Positions 1-13,145 of a stretch of DNA of 64,000 nt are shown here, in pieces; the stretch's first letter is position 1; every line of letters starts with the position of its first letter. Where the stretch lies: contig OZ038422.1 in the NCBI GenBank assembly GCA_964036155.1, positions 29,039,201-29,103,200 of the forward strand, given 5' to 3'. Under the pieces are notes generated by a model. The model searched no databases. It was not told where the DNA came from and saw only the letters and a program-made list of their open reading frames with translations. The DNA is from Diploscapter coronatus. Its lineage: Eukaryota > Nematoda > Chromadorea > Rhabditida > Rhabditidae. The translations under genes were made by a program, and so were the position numbers.

Positions 1-463
1 GCATTTTAATTAGTAGATGTAATTACTGTGACGTTCAGTTTTCGATGACGTCGCCTGCAAGTGTTTATACAAGGAATTTTAAAGTCGAGAAGGCAGGAAA
101 AACGCAGCGCGATTGTTAATTTGATATGATAAGCTTCCAACTATAAACGCCTAAAATTCAAATATCGTGTCGTTTTAAGAGAGCGCAAAGAAACAATAAT
201 TACCGATAGCGACAATGTTAGTTTAGGCGGATTTATTAGTGTGAAATTGGCAAGATAACATGGAAAATCGAGAGGCAATAGGAGTTTAAACAATGCAAAA
301 TAGTGCTTGAAAAGAAACAAAACCAATCGAAAAAATTAAGCAGAGGAAGCACTGTAAAGCTTGACAGAAAATTAGTCTTCTTCAAACGAAGAAGATTTTA
401 ATTCCAACGATAAGCGCGTCATTTTGTCGATTTGATATTAATTTATTCAGAATTTCAGGGCCC
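1..463. other. 5' flank of the fibrinogen-like gene
   Basis: AT-rich sequence with no supported exon. A TTTCAG at 453-458 lies five bases upstream of the start codon at 464 and is the likely trans-splice acceptor of the next gene. The short minus-strand open frame in this stretch has no splice context or recognisable domain. Confidence 0.5.
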
Positions 464-2733
464 ATGTTATTCAAATCGATTTTTTCACTTATCCTTGTAC
501 AGGTTGGATTTTCAGTTTTTGATTTTATCGAAGAAACTTCAATTGATAAATAGCAATCTATAGACTATAATTAGAGAAAGAAACTATTTGGAACAATAAG
601 TTTTCTGTAAGGTAGTGTTTTCAGAGCATATTCGCCGATGCTCCTGGCCCGTATTACCTAAAAGTTTTCCTTGCACATTATGAGAATCCCACTGGTACAT
701 TAGATAGTGGGGACGCATGCTCAGAGTTCGCGAATATGGGCGCTCAATGCAGCATGTACTTCCAAGCTTGCGTAGATGTATTGCCGCTGGGGTGAGAATT
801 TTTATTATCCTCAAGACATGCCTAAAAATTCTACAGAGAGGGGCAAACGGCATGTGCACCTACGGGCGATAGCAACAATTTCGGTCTGATTACGAAAGGA
901 TCGAACAAATACGACTTCTTCGACGGGCAGTATGGGACTAGTAAGTCATTGATGCTATTGACGATTCCTGGGAAACTTTACCCAATTTTTAAGTGAAATA
1001 ACCCTAATGCAGAAGTCGAATTGGATGATCTTCCCATAAAATGTGATAAAGTTTCATTTCAGGTGCACAAAACCCAATTATTAAACCATCAAGCGATGGC
1101 AATTTTAACGTAAGTCAAGCAATACTCTTTAGTTTTGAGGCCGAAATGTTAAGAGTTTTCGAGTGACAGTAAGGGTAACTAGCCAGACTTCTGATGGACT
1201 TTCTATAGATCAATTCTCATTCGATGTCAATGTGGATTCGGAGCTAAACGCCGTAGGGTCCTACACTTACTCAAGCAAACGAAGGCCTTATCCAACATCG
1301 TGAGAATTTCAGATAGATTTTGTAGAATTGAAAAATTCAGGCTAACAGTGGCTTGGAGTGCCAAATCTGAACTGACAACTGGATCACCAGCGACTGTTGT
1401 CACTGGCGCCACTCATGGAACCGAACCTGCCGGAACAGGAACGTCTGGAGCGCCTCAAACTTCCGCCGCTCCTGTTACTACAGCGCGTATGTGTTCGATG
1501 CAAGATTAAAAACGAGTTGAAATTCAGTATCTGCGCCTATGCGTGACTGTGAAGACTTCACTGGCGGTGATAGGGCGAACGGTATTAAATCGATCATGAT
1601 TGGAGATGAGTCAGTGCAAGTGTACTGTGAATATGGTGCTAACGGAGTTGGATCACTGACAACATTCCAGAGGTACTACATCAACACAATAATAATGATA
1701 ATAATAAGAGAAAACGAAAATTTTCAGCCGTGGTAGTGATGCTACGACGAATGCAGCATTCAATAATGCTAAGAGTGTTAATGACTACAAGATCCCGTTC
1801 GGAGCGCCAGGAAAAGGCAGCAATTCGTGGATTGGATTGGACAATTTAGTTAATCTGACGAACTCTGACATCAACTACTACCTTCGAATTGACTTGTGCT
1901 GTGGTGGCGCTAGTAAATCGACTCAGCTCTATCATAATTTCAAGGTTATCCCTCAAGTTAATTGCTCACTCATATGATTCATATATTAATAGATTATGGG
2001 ACCACAGTATATACTGAATGCTGATCCAGATATCAAGAACATTGGCATGGATTATTGGAGTAGTGATACTAGTAAGTTCTAGTTTGAATTTTAAAATTTT
2101 ATGACGAGAGTTGAGCTTTGAAATTTAGGTAAGAAAGATATTGGACAACCCTTCACAACATACCAAGACTTGAGTCCAGCATTCAGGCGATATCTTCTAA
2201 ATAGATAACATAAACATTTTTAATACTTTTATTTCAGAGATTTTTGTAACATGATGACTCTTTATGATTATATTGGTGACACTGAAGTTTATGATCAGGG
2301 CCCAGGTGGTTGGTAAGTATTTAGTAATGACATTAGATAATATTTATGAAATTGGATTACATCAATATTCAGGTGGTTTGGATCGTGCGGTAACAATTTA
2401 AATGGTGTTTGGATCGCTAAAGACAATAGCAACTGCGCAATAACGTGAGTGATGAAATGCTTAGATCTTTCTTTGATGATAATATAATAAGTCAGAGAAT
2501 ATTTTTAAATTCGAGTTTTATTTAGATCATTCCCAAATATAACAGATCCGCTGAAGACGACCAAGGCTCCAGGAATAGAATTAAAGCTTGCCTCAAGTCC
2601 GCTTATATATGATCCAACTGGCGACAATATCCAATGGGATATGGAAGCGATTTCTTACGACCGAGTAAGAATGGCGGTTTATCGACCTGATACCCCACCT
2701 GCCAATTACGATCCTTCAACTTTCTGTTCATAA
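464..2733 (+). CDS. Secreted fibrinogen-like (FReD) protein with MNNL-like N-terminus
   Basis: Exon 1 (464-502) encodes a signal peptide (MLFKSIFSLILVQSIFA continues into exon 2 at 625). Exons 2 to 5 encode a region that starts PGPYYLKVFLAHYENPTG, is rich in Cys, and contains FRVTVRVTSQTSDG. This pattern resembles the MNNL N-terminal domain of Delta/Serrate ligands (Gly, aromatic, NP-G, then Cys pairs). A Thr/Gly/Ala-rich linker follows (1342-1490). The C-terminal half is a fibrinogen-related domain: VYCEYGANGVGSLTTFQ, SWIGLDNLVNLT, YYLRIDL, GGWWFGSCGNNLNGVW and DNIQWDMEAISYDRVRMAVY occupy the expected order. The stop is TAA at 2731-2733 and AATAAA is at 2803. The likely role is extracellular recognition or signalling, known for FReD proteins generally; the specific ligand is unknown. 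The intron ending at 1153 uses a weak TTAAG acceptor. FReD call is strong, MNNL call moderate. Confidence 0.8.
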
Positions 2734-3268
2734 GCAATCACCCAATGATTATCATCGATTAACTTTATTATTTTCCGTGAAGTAATAAGTGTATGATAAC
2801 ATAATAAATTGAGCACTCTGACATGTTTCGATGAGGGAAGACGATTATAGGAAAGCACATCAAACAATAAATAAAACAGAGAAGTACCTGTACAGATAAA
2901 TCTGAATGTCTCAAGTCGATATTCTTTCAATCGACTTAAAATTGCTGAATAATATAGCGTTATGGGCTAGGTTCATGAGAACTTTGTAATGGAAAAGAAG
3001 AATTAGAAGAAAGACCACCAATGCTTGGCAGGTAGCGAGGAATGGCAATGAAAGAAATGCAGGGTTGAAAGAAAGTGATCCTTGAATTGTAGATAACTCA
3101 TACTTGATAGAGACAGAAAAAAGGTGCAGAGATCAGATCAATGAACGCTCTGAGAACTTTTATTGGAAGCTCCCTCTCTCAAATTTACTAGGGAAATTTC
3201 AGTACGAAGTTTCAGAGCGTTCGCGGATCCAATCTATACGCTAGTAAAAAATTGGCCAGGTACGAAAA
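2734..3268. other. Convergent intergenic/3' UTR region
   Basis: This stretch separates the 3' ends of two convergent genes. AATAAA on the + strand at 2803-2808 serves the fibrinogen-like gene. TTTATT at 3159-3164 is AATAAA on the - strand, about 105 nt past the stop of the - strand gene. A 16-bp inverted repeat (3143-3159 with 3207-3222) sits in the - strand 3' UTR. Confidence 0.6.
3143..3222 (-). repeat. 3' UTR inverted repeat next to the poly(A) signal
   Basis: GAACGCTCTGAGAACTT at 3143-3159 pairs with AAGTTTCAGAGCGTTC at 3207-3222 with one bulged base. The loop is about 47 nt. It lies between the - strand stop (3269) and the presumed poly(A) signal, so the mRNA end could fold into a hairpin that includes the AATAAA edge. 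Confidence 0.6.
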
Positions 3269-6200
3269 TTACAGCAAGAACTTCTGGTCCTTGCAGGAGT
3301 CGACAAATCGGAAGATCTGCTCGCAGGTGGCTCCGGGCACGAACGTCTGTAGGAACGCGCAGTTCCTTCTTGCGAACCCAGTGATGTCCGTCACGCCGTA
3401 CATCGACGCTATTTGACGCATCCTTTTGCAGTTCTCTCTGAGTTGGGAGTATTGTTTTCAGAAGATATTCCTGAAGAGACTTACTTGGTCGCCTTTTCGA
3501 AGCCGCCATTCGCCGGCGGTCGATATGGAACAGGCCCTTCTTGAGGTGGCATTCCAAACTGAGGAGATTGCTGTTGCTGTTGCTGCAGTTGTTGCTGTGC
3601 TTGTGGGTAGAACGTTATCTGGGCTGGAATTTGGGCCACCGATTGGGAAGGAATTGAGGCGGGTGGAGGAGCTGCTTGTGTGGGTTGGGGATTTTGAGGA
3701 TTTTGTTGCTGTTGTTGTGCTATCTGCGGCGGGGCTTGGATGGGAGTGACCATTTGCTGCGTCGGAGCTGGACTTGGATCCAGTAGCTGATTCATGCTGA
3801 TGACCTGAGCGGGTGTGGGAGCAATTGGCGTAGGTGGAGGGAGTTCGAATGGAGGTTCGATGAAAGGCAATGGAGGAGCTAGCACAGGAGCCCCACGTTG
3901 GATCGTGATGTGAATTGGTCGGAGACGACGCTCGGGAGGAGGCTCGAAGAGTTCGGGAGGCATCTGAAATGGCATTTCTCTTCGAAGAAAGACCGATATA
4001 AACTCACTTGTTTGATATTCTTAGGCCGATAGATGAGTCGCTTGAATGGTTTGACCTTCTTGCGCATGGAGCGGCCTGAAAATCGATTGCAACCATTGCA
4101 ATAGCTCAAATGTAGGTATCAAGTTCATGCAAGTCCTTACCCTTCGTCTTCCTGAATCTCGTCAGTTTTCGGTACGAGTTGCGGTGCTCAAGCTGAGTTT
4201 TGACAAAATTGTATTATCAATTGATGCGAGCTCTACCTCTGGATTGGAATCGATCATGTATGCGATCTTGTGCTCTGCTATGGGTTTCCTCCTGATTTCA
4301 GGCATATCAGTGCCTTCTTCCCGATTGATATGGAAGTTGCCGTCCTTGTCCATGATGTATCTGAGTTTTAGGTAACAGAAAATCGGGTGAAAATCGAAAA
4401 TGTCATAACATGACAGCGTAGTTTTGAATAGCAAGAAATTAGGGGAACTCTTAGCAGATTCGTCAAGTTGCGATACCCTCAGCTTTATACTCTAAAAAAT
4501 TTACCTGTGACTCGCCTTCTCCTTCTTCGTCTTCTCTCTCAGGTACATTTTCTCGATGAGTTCGTCGATTTTGGAGTCGTCCATTTCTTCCCAATTCTGA
4601 GAATTAAAATGCTTTATAAATTGAGTAATCAGAGTGGATTTAGTCTTAGAATTGAAGCTATTACGATACTTAGATGGGAGGTTATGACAATTTGAAAATT
4701 TGGAATCGAAAAGTGGAAGCCCGTGGACTTCTATTTTAAACTTTACGGTAGTTTGATTTCGCGTAAAGTTTTGACTAATCGACGTCATCTCCAAAGCTTT
4801 ATGTTCACTGACACCAGGTTGGATTGAAATAAACATTTTTAAAGGTAGGAATCGTAGCGGAATAGGCTAAAAATATGAATTCTGCTCCATCATCTTTTAC
4901 TGACACAACAGTAGAGGTTTCAATGTTTTATATCAACCTGGGTGGTCGGCTCAGCGTCTATCCTATTCGTACTCGTATGCTCGACTTTTTCTACCGTCGT
5001 CTCAGTACTCGTCGGTTTTTCAGTCGGCTTGATTTCATACTCTGTAATGTGATGAAGAATTTCTTTAAGCAGATTCTAAAAGACCTGTCGTTTTGATTTC
5101 ATAAATATCATGAGGTTCCGGGGGTAGAGTCGTAGTGAAGTAAACGGTCGGCATGTGTGGATGAAGGTACTTGTTACGGACTCTTGCTCGTGATTGCGCC
5201 AACTCGTGTTCCCATTCCTCTAGCGTCACGTATTCTTCGATACATCGGTATCTGACGGTATGTTTTTGAGAAAATAAGACTTTAACAGGAAGGAGAAGTT
5301 TTGCATCGAAAGGTAGCTGTCGTAGAATTCAGCTTGTCACTTATGTAAGAGAGGTCAATATCTTTTGTAAAACTCTAATCTAACTTCTAAGACGAGTGAT
5401 AGAATCTGCTTCGGATGTTTGAAGTGAATTTCAATACTTTTCTAATTACTCTTGCTGAATTCGGGAATAATTGCTTCTTCCTCTTTCAGATTCGCCCAGG
5501 CTTTCCGTTTTCTTTGGAAGCAATTTCGATATAATCGGAGCTGTTTTTTTCTGACGCCGAAAAATTAGCTTATTGTTTATTCAAAAGCCTGTACTAGTTT
5601 CCGTAAACGGTTTGAATCAGGATTATAAATTTGTGAACAAATTCCTAAATTCCCATAAATACTTGCTGCTAAATCGATCTCCTAGAAGAAAAACTGATCT
5701 AAATTTTTCCACAAAACTAAAATGATCTGGGTCAATAGTTAGCCGAAAAATCGAAGTCAAGTATTTCAAACAGCTAGGCTAGCAACGAAAAAAACTCGAC
5801 AGCCTTAGAACTTGTAAATTGACATTATTACATTATTAGCTCCTGACCTTGGTATGCTTGAATAGAATTCAGTTTTGGCCTATCTTAAACAACAAAAATA
5901 CCCTGAAATGTCGCTTTTTCTGGATTTTGACAATGATTTCCACAAAAAGTGATGTTTCAGGAACTACTCTAGAACGCATGGCAATTTACTCTTCAAAATG
6001 GTCTTTCGCCTGTCATTCAAAATTCGCGTAAAATAATTTCGTGTAATTACAAAATTGCCTTATTATAGCGCTTGTCTGGAACATCACATTGTAGTGTGGG
6101 GGCAGTAAAGTGACCATTCATTTCGACGATGAAGATGTCGTAACTTTTTGCCTACTCAGACTGGGGATCAGAAGGGATTAACCGCATATCTTTCGGAATG

Positions 6201-6701
6201 GCGCATGGATTTGGAATTGGGGAGTAGCGTTTGAGAAAGGTGGATTTGTTTTGATAGATCGACGATCGGGGACAGATCACGAATAATCCAAACTATACAG
6301 TGAAAAGAGTCGACTCTGGATAAATTATGCAAAATAATGAAGATGTCATGAAGAGTGTATTAGGTATAAAAGGAAATCGCTTATTTGAACGTGCCGCGAT
6401 GCTACCATAAAGGGAATAATAAGTAGAGAGGGGTCAGGTGAGGATAGGGAAGGTCGCGAACTATTTCGTTGGAACACAACGCTGTGCTATTCTGAATTTC
6501 CAGGTAAATCTAAATCCCTGATGATAGAAGGTTCAATTTTAACTCTCAAATGATTCAAAAAATAGCCTACCGCTTGACCTTCCCCCGTATCGGTGTCAAT
6601 TTATCGTTGATGCTATTCAATTTCTTCTCGTAGTTGTCGACGACGCGGACCATACTTTCGACGTAGCATAGTATCGAAAATATTCCTATCAGCCATTGCA
6701 T
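3269..6701 (-). CDS. Secreted Pro/Gln-rich protein with a Cys-containing C-terminus, unknown family
   Basis: I do not recognise the family. Nine exons join in phase on the - strand: 6571-6701, 5085-5251, 4938-5041, 4505-4596, 4237-4360, 4141-4192, 4008-4075, 3485-3963 and 3269-3437. They total 1386 nt, 461 residues plus stop. The start MQWLIGIFSILCYVES looks like a signal peptide. A Thr/Glu-rich stretch (EKPTSTETTVEKVEHTS) suggests O-glycosylation. A basic segment (GRSMRKKVKPFKRLIYRPK) is followed by about 150 residues dominated by Pro and Gln. The last 55 residues contain four Cys (NCKRMRQIASMYGVTDITGF, NCAFLQ, ATCEQIF, DSCKDQ), which may form a small disulphide-bonded module. It could be a matrix or cuticle-associated protein; this is a guess. 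Intron 1 is long (5252-6570). Confidence 0.75.
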
Positions 6702-9700
6702 CAGGCCTAGAATAATTTAAATCAAGATAAAATGTTGTAATTTTTATTTAAAAAAGAAAAAAACTAGCATACTCATTATCTCAAATATCTAATGGCTTAA
6801 ATCGCTATTTCGAGAATTTAAACGAAGAAAAACTATGACTCTACAAAAAACTAGAATTTGCAAAAGATTCATTCTCAAGAACTTAAAATTGCGCAAATCT
6901 TCAGTTAAAATCTTCAAAAACGGTATTACGAGACATTGCGAATGAGTTTTAAGTCTCAAGGATCGTTTTCTGGTTATTTAGGCTAAGGAGACCGATCATT
7001 ACTCTTCTAAGAAAGTAATTAGAATGCGTGAGCGAATATGAACTTGAGAAACCTCAGGAGAAAACGGTAGGTAAAAGTAGGATCAGAACTGGTCATCCAC
7101 AACCATAAAGGGAAGGAGCTAGGGATGGATTTTAGAGAAGCAGAGAAACAGAGGAAAAAGTTAGAGAGAGATGAGCTACAAACGAGAAAGCGCAACATCG
7201 AACGCTCTCTGACTGGGTCAGACAATTTGCTTTGGAGAATCGAAAACTCGAACGAGACTCTTTTCTGGGAGGAAAAAGGCTAGGACAAAAAATGTTGGGA
7301 GAAATCTGGGAATGAAAAAAGAAAGCTTGAAATTGACGTCCGAAACATGTGGATCTATTTTTTTACAAGAAAATAAATAAAAAGAACGGAAGAAATGGGT
7401 TCAAGATCTTCAGGTGCAAAATAATTAACGACTTCTAGACACTAAGTAGATCGGATGTACCCGGAGATGGAGACTAACTAGAGTGCACAAGTGAAATTCC
7501 CGCTATGAAGACAAAGTCATAAAAGTATTTTTATATTAATCTGTAGGGGTTGACAAGCTAATAGCAAAGAGCTGCATGAAAAACGGATCAGTGCAGCCAA
7601 AGATATGAATTTCTGAAGGCGACGATCCGAAAACCCCTTTTGCGGGCGAATTTTCGTCAAGCGAAAAGGGTGCCTTGCCTTACACGCAACAGAGCAAGGG
7701 CTATTTCAAAGGGAGAACGGCTTTATAAGGACATCTATTTGAATCTTTTCTTATTTCTGGAACACTCTAAGGTTTTTATCGTTTCCAAAATGATAGGCCA
7801 CGCCCATTCTTCAGCTTGAGCGCCAAAAGCTATGAGAAAGCGTCAAATAGCTTTGTAGTGCCTTGTTTGAATTTCCTGTTTTCAAGCCATTCTTGTTGAG
7901 ACTCCATCGTAATTTTTTTTTATTTTTGATCTCGAAATGTTGAGACAAATCGAATACACATTCTGTCTGATGAACGTGAATGAATGAACACTAGTACGCT
8001 CAAGCGAGCGATTTGAAATTTTCACTGTACGTTTTGACCGGCTCAAGTCAAGCTTCGGGGACATGTTCCGGAGGCAAAAATGTTCTCTAGGCCCATATCT
8101 AATAGTGGGAAAAGAAAAGCCAGGAAAATAGCTTCATACATTTCCTAAAATTTTTGAAAAAAAAAAATGACGAAAAGTCACTCGTTGACTTTGTCTTCAC
8201 AGAGTGGGCGGGACTTACGCTTTCTAGCTATGAGGGCGAAAGTGATCAAGGAAGTGGGTAGGAAATTGAAACCTGGTGCTGTTTGGAACTGATTTTGGAA
8301 AATGACAGTAGGATGGTCAGAAAATGAAGTGAAGTGCATGGGGTTAACTTCAAGAATTTGAAAGTTGATTTGGAGTGTTTCAAGGCTCACTCGATGAGAA
8401 CGAGACACCGCAGAAACTGAAAGGTTGAAATTTCTGAGAAAAACGAATCTAAAAGTTCCAAAATTTGAAATCACCATTATTTACTGAAAAAAGGATCTTC
8501 TTTTTACAAGTTGCTGCTGATCTGCAACCCTCATATAATTTTGAAGATTAATGCACAAATGAGAAAATCAAGTTCAAAATTTAAAATCGCACAAGATGTG
8601 ATGCAGATCGAGTAAGATCGAAGAAAGAAGTAGATAGAGAAATGAGTTTTCATGAAAAGAGTACCGAGAGTAAATCGACCTAATAACCGAATCTGAATAT
8701 CCTCTATCGGGGATATCCTTGACTCCGAAATCCAAACATAGAGATTCGAGGATTTAGTGGGGGTAGTACGCGAATTCAAAGCATCTTCAAGGAAGGAAGC
8801 GGAGGAAAATAACGCAACATCTTTTCAAAGAATGACGGTTAAGTAGAAGGAAGATAGAAGGGAAAGTCGCGGAAATCAAAATGTATAAGTCATATGCAAG
8901 ATATAAGAGAATAGAGTTTTCTAGACTAGAACATGGAATTCAAAGAAAAATACTAAATCTATCGGATTTAAGAGAAGTGTTAATATTGAAAAAATAAAGG
9001 AACAAATTAGGATAAAATGATAAATAAACAGGTTTCACAGAATATTCGAAGAAAAAGTGGTCATACTGGAAAATAGAGTTGAAGTTGAGTTAGAGTAAGA
9101 TGCAGAAAGTCATTAGTGGGCGGATCAGATCGTTTCTCTCTGGATGGGAGCAATCATCTTTCAGGGAAAGGAGAATAAAAATGAGAATCGGAGAGAAATT
9201 TAGTAGCATGTCTTACGTAAATCCTTCCAAGTACGGAGGAATCGAAATCGAGATTAGTTTAAAGCGAAAGTAGGTATTGACTGAAGATTTAAGGGGTTAA
9301 TTGAGAAACAGATTTTAAAAATCACAACACAATGTAAAGCTTATGTCATTACCGTATCTTTTAACTATTCTATTTTAAGTAGACCTATCTGAGAATAAAT
9401 ATAAATTATTTTAAATCCTATATTTGAGCAACCTAAATTCTAGCACAAAATTGCAAAGTTGGACGATCGAAAGTTCGAGCAAGTAAAAATGCAAGGTAGG
9501 GAAATGAATACCGAAAGTAAAAGCAAAAATTGGAAGCTTGAACAAACAATGCTCTCGATGCATTTGCTTTGAAGGTCGGATCTGTAATAATACCGTCTTG
9601 TTTCATGTTATTTCTCGATTTTTTCTTTCATGTAAGAGTTTCCAATTTCACGCTAGCTATGTGTTTATTTGTGTCGTTGTAGAGACCAAAGAAGTCTCTG

Positions 9701-12700
9701 CACTGTGAAAGAATAGACCGAATTGGAGAAATTCGTCATCTTTTGGAAGCTAGAAAGTTTTTTTGGCAGCTAGGGAAAAACTTGGCAACATTTTTGCAAG
9801 GCTTCTGATTTAGGTTGCCAATAACGATCATGTAGTTCTTCTTCTTAAATATTTTCTCAAGGACTTGAAAATTTAAAAACTTTGATATGCCAAAGAGCCT
9901 TGTATAGAAGAGAAAAACTCATGTAAATGGACCGATTTATGAAACTGTAAATAAAAGGAACTCTAAATTTTTACATCTTGATAAATTTGATTTCCTCCTA
10001 AAGAGCAAACTTCACAGCACAATGCGCGATGAAAAACTGCTTTTTTGACCGTAAACGTTGCTAAAAATAGCCATGCCACTTTCTGCATATTATACATAGT
10101 TTTTACGCCGACAGACATTGGGGAAAATGTGAAAGTGTGCTTAATCTCGATGAATGCAGACGCTTCCTCTTCATAATTCATTCTCGAAAAATTGGAACGG
10201 CAATTTATAAAATGACAAATGACTAATCTTGTAAAGAAAAGAAGTGCAGTCTACGATACGGTGTAACTCGTGAAATAAAAGAATAACTTTACTCGTGGTT
10301 AAATTACCAATCAAACGGTTATCATTAGCAAGTAGTTTCGGAAAGATTTATGTCTGTTCAATTTCGAAAAAAAAACTAATAATTTGGATAAAAATAATTC
10401 TATTGTGTTTAGTTTTTGAAATATTTTGAACCGAAACTTCATATTTCATATTTTCCCCATTTCAAACAAAGCCTCTTCTTATTCAATCTCTACAACTATT
10501 GCATCATCTGAAAAACACCGCACTCCGATTTGAGTCATAAAGGATCATTTCATATTCCAACCTGCATTATTTTCCTATCCTTTATAATGGGAACAGAAAA
10601 TTTCTGAATTTCAAATGATTTTCTTCGAATTCTCTGTTCGGTGTAATATTATGGTCTACTAAAAGAAAACGCGGACTTTCCCCGTTCTCTTTATCAACAA
10701 ACATTGTCATTTTATACTGAAATTTGCAGAGAGGCTTTTGTATCCTGTTCGTTTCCGTTCTTAAAATTTCAAACACACAGGACATTGAAGAGGAAAGACA
10801 TATTAGAGATGCAGAAAATGTCATTATCTCTAAATTTCCCTATTATTATTTGACTCTAGCTTCTCTAACCTAATTTGAACTTTTTGTTTGGGCTGGCCTG
10901 TGCTCCTCTTTGTCAGTCAATGTGGGCAGTATTTATTCAAATATTGACTCTTGCGCCGCCGCCCGCTAACGGTCATCTTTATTTTCTTTGTTTCTCTGCC
11001 ATTTTTGCACTTTAGCGATCTCTTTTCCTACTATTCTTTCAAGTTTTCTATCTTTCATGTCGTTTTTGTGCCATTTTTCGCGATATTTTTGATTTCTCAT
11101 ATCTTTTATCTCCTATTTTTTCGTACTATCTCCATTCCTTCATTCTATCGTTCCGAATCAATTTCGTTTTGGTCAATGTGTCGCGGCGCTCTGTCGCTCT
11201 TTTTCTTTCCCTATTTTCGCTATGGCTTCTTTCCCTTTCCTATTGATTCAAATGAGCGCTGGCCTACACACAAACACATTTGCGGCTTTTACTCGAAAAA
11301 TAGGCGCTTTTTTAAATTTTACCAAGCATCATTTATTTTCATACGTTTTAAAACCAGTGTCATTTTGCTCATTTTTAAATTCTCTATCAGTTGACCTAAA
11401 ATTTTTCTCTATCTCATAACATTTAAAATCTTATTTCATTTTGAAAAATATCCTGAATTTTATCCAACGCTATTTATTCCTTAGAGCCTGCAGAATCAGT
11501 ACCAATTTGTTCTATTCGTAATTTTCCATCAGAAAATCGTCCCTTCTAATCAGATTCCAGTCCGGACCTTTTATTCTATGAGACAGATGAATGAGATCCG
11601 ACAGATTGATGACGTAATTGCGAGAGACGCTCCCTTCAAAGGCCCGAATCTGGGCGATAGAAGAGGAAGAAAGACTGATATTCCTCTCCCTAGCCCTTTA
11701 TCCCAAAGGTTATCTTTTTATCCACATCTTCTCGAAAAAAGTTATATCCGATTACTTTTTTATAGATAAAGTCAGTTAGTTTATATGAATTTAGCCTGCC
11801 TTTTAGTGGTCTTTCATCTTTTTCTAATGCTGCTTAATCCTTCAGGTTAGATGAATAGTCATCAAAATTTCGCGTTTTTGTTGAACTCTGAAATTTCATC
11901 TTCATCTCCTAGTCAATATCATCATGCTCCACTAATTGTCATTATTTGTGAAGCTAAATTTAGAAAACTTTCAATACTTTCCCTATATCAACTCAGAGCT
12001 TGATAACTTTTACTCCCTAGAGTAAAATTCATAACTTTTAGACACAGCATATCTTAACTTGCTATATTCTTAGATTGTTATTCCCAAGTTCGCAATTTCT
12101 CTATAGTAACATGCGTTTCGAAAGGTGTCTAGATCCAAAATAAGCCCCTGTTCAAAGTCTCTCGATTTTAGATTAGAGGCGGCTTATTCTCGGTATTTTT
12201 AGTGATAAATGATCGAATATTCATGCTCCCTTATCATTTTGATATAAAATTTTAATGCCAGTCCACTTCATAACAAGCGGCAGGGCAATTTATTGTTTTG
12301 CGAGAGTGAACTATACTCATAAGAAAGGCCACCAATTTGAATTCAGTTTGTATCATGTCATCATAAGTTTTCTCCTGAAATTTATGAAACAATTCTTTCC
12401 TACAATATTTTTTCTGAGCTATGAGTATATCATAAAAGTTTAGAATGCCAATCTTCTAATTCCAAAACCTATCAGATTACCAAAGTTATAGTGAACGAAG
12501 TTAGCTTTTTCTTAGATTCGGGAGAAATTTAAATATGCTATGTTTCTAACAAAGAATGATATCTGCTGATTGATCATTCATGCATAGTTCTTATGATTCA
12601 ATTATAATTTCTGAGATAGTCTGCCAAAAAATGAAAGCGAATTCCACTCCTAGCGAATTTGGCATTGACAATCGATCGCGTCGCAAGGTCGGTTCTGTTA

Positions 12701-13145
12701 CTTGTTTCTATCTTTCGGCCCTCTCAAAATTACAATGCTATTTTCATGTTCTTTTGTTTCTGTCTCTGTTGAATTTCATTCCCACGCTTGATGCCTTTAG
12801 TTTTGCATGGGATTGGATTTTTATGTGCACACAGCTGTCCCCCAAATGGAAATACTAACGTTTTCTACGCCTCATTTTACCGAACAGAATCATTTTTTTA
12901 GATTTCTGTCTAAACTGCTCCCGATTTATCTACAATTTTTAACAATCGTACAATTCTTTCAATTTTTCTATCTATTACACCGAAAATTTTCATCAATTCT
13001 CGTTAAAACCCGCGAAAATCTGATTCGATTTAGGAGACTTATTCGAAAAAGAACTGGGAATTCGTTTCAAAGGTCTCAAAGGTCGACATTTCTCTGGTCG
13101 CGTGTGGGTAATTAGACATTTCTCCAGTTTCGATTTTGGCAGAAA
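6702..13145. other. 6.4 kb gene-free divergent spacer
   Basis: No exon chain with splice sites and phase could be built on either strand. The + strand is purine-rich from about 6.8 to 9.3 kb and pyrimidine-rich from about 10.4 to 13.1 kb, so each half is T/C-rich on the sense strand of the gene it flanks. This fits long outrons or 5' flanks of the divergent genes. A small imperfect hairpin (CCCTTTT with AAAAGGG) lies near 7636-7670. The longer open frames here (10951-11394, 12807-13115) are Phe/Ser-rich products of T-rich sequence and were not called. Confidence 0.55.

Noticed and set aside
3879..4109. 76-codon minus open frame overlapping the Pro-rich exon
   Set aside because: It reads through an intron with a clear GTGAGT donor at 4006-4007 and TTTCAG acceptor.
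10951..11394. 147-codon Phe/Ser-rich open frame on +
   Set aside because: Explained by T/C-rich composition of the spacer; no splice partners or domain.
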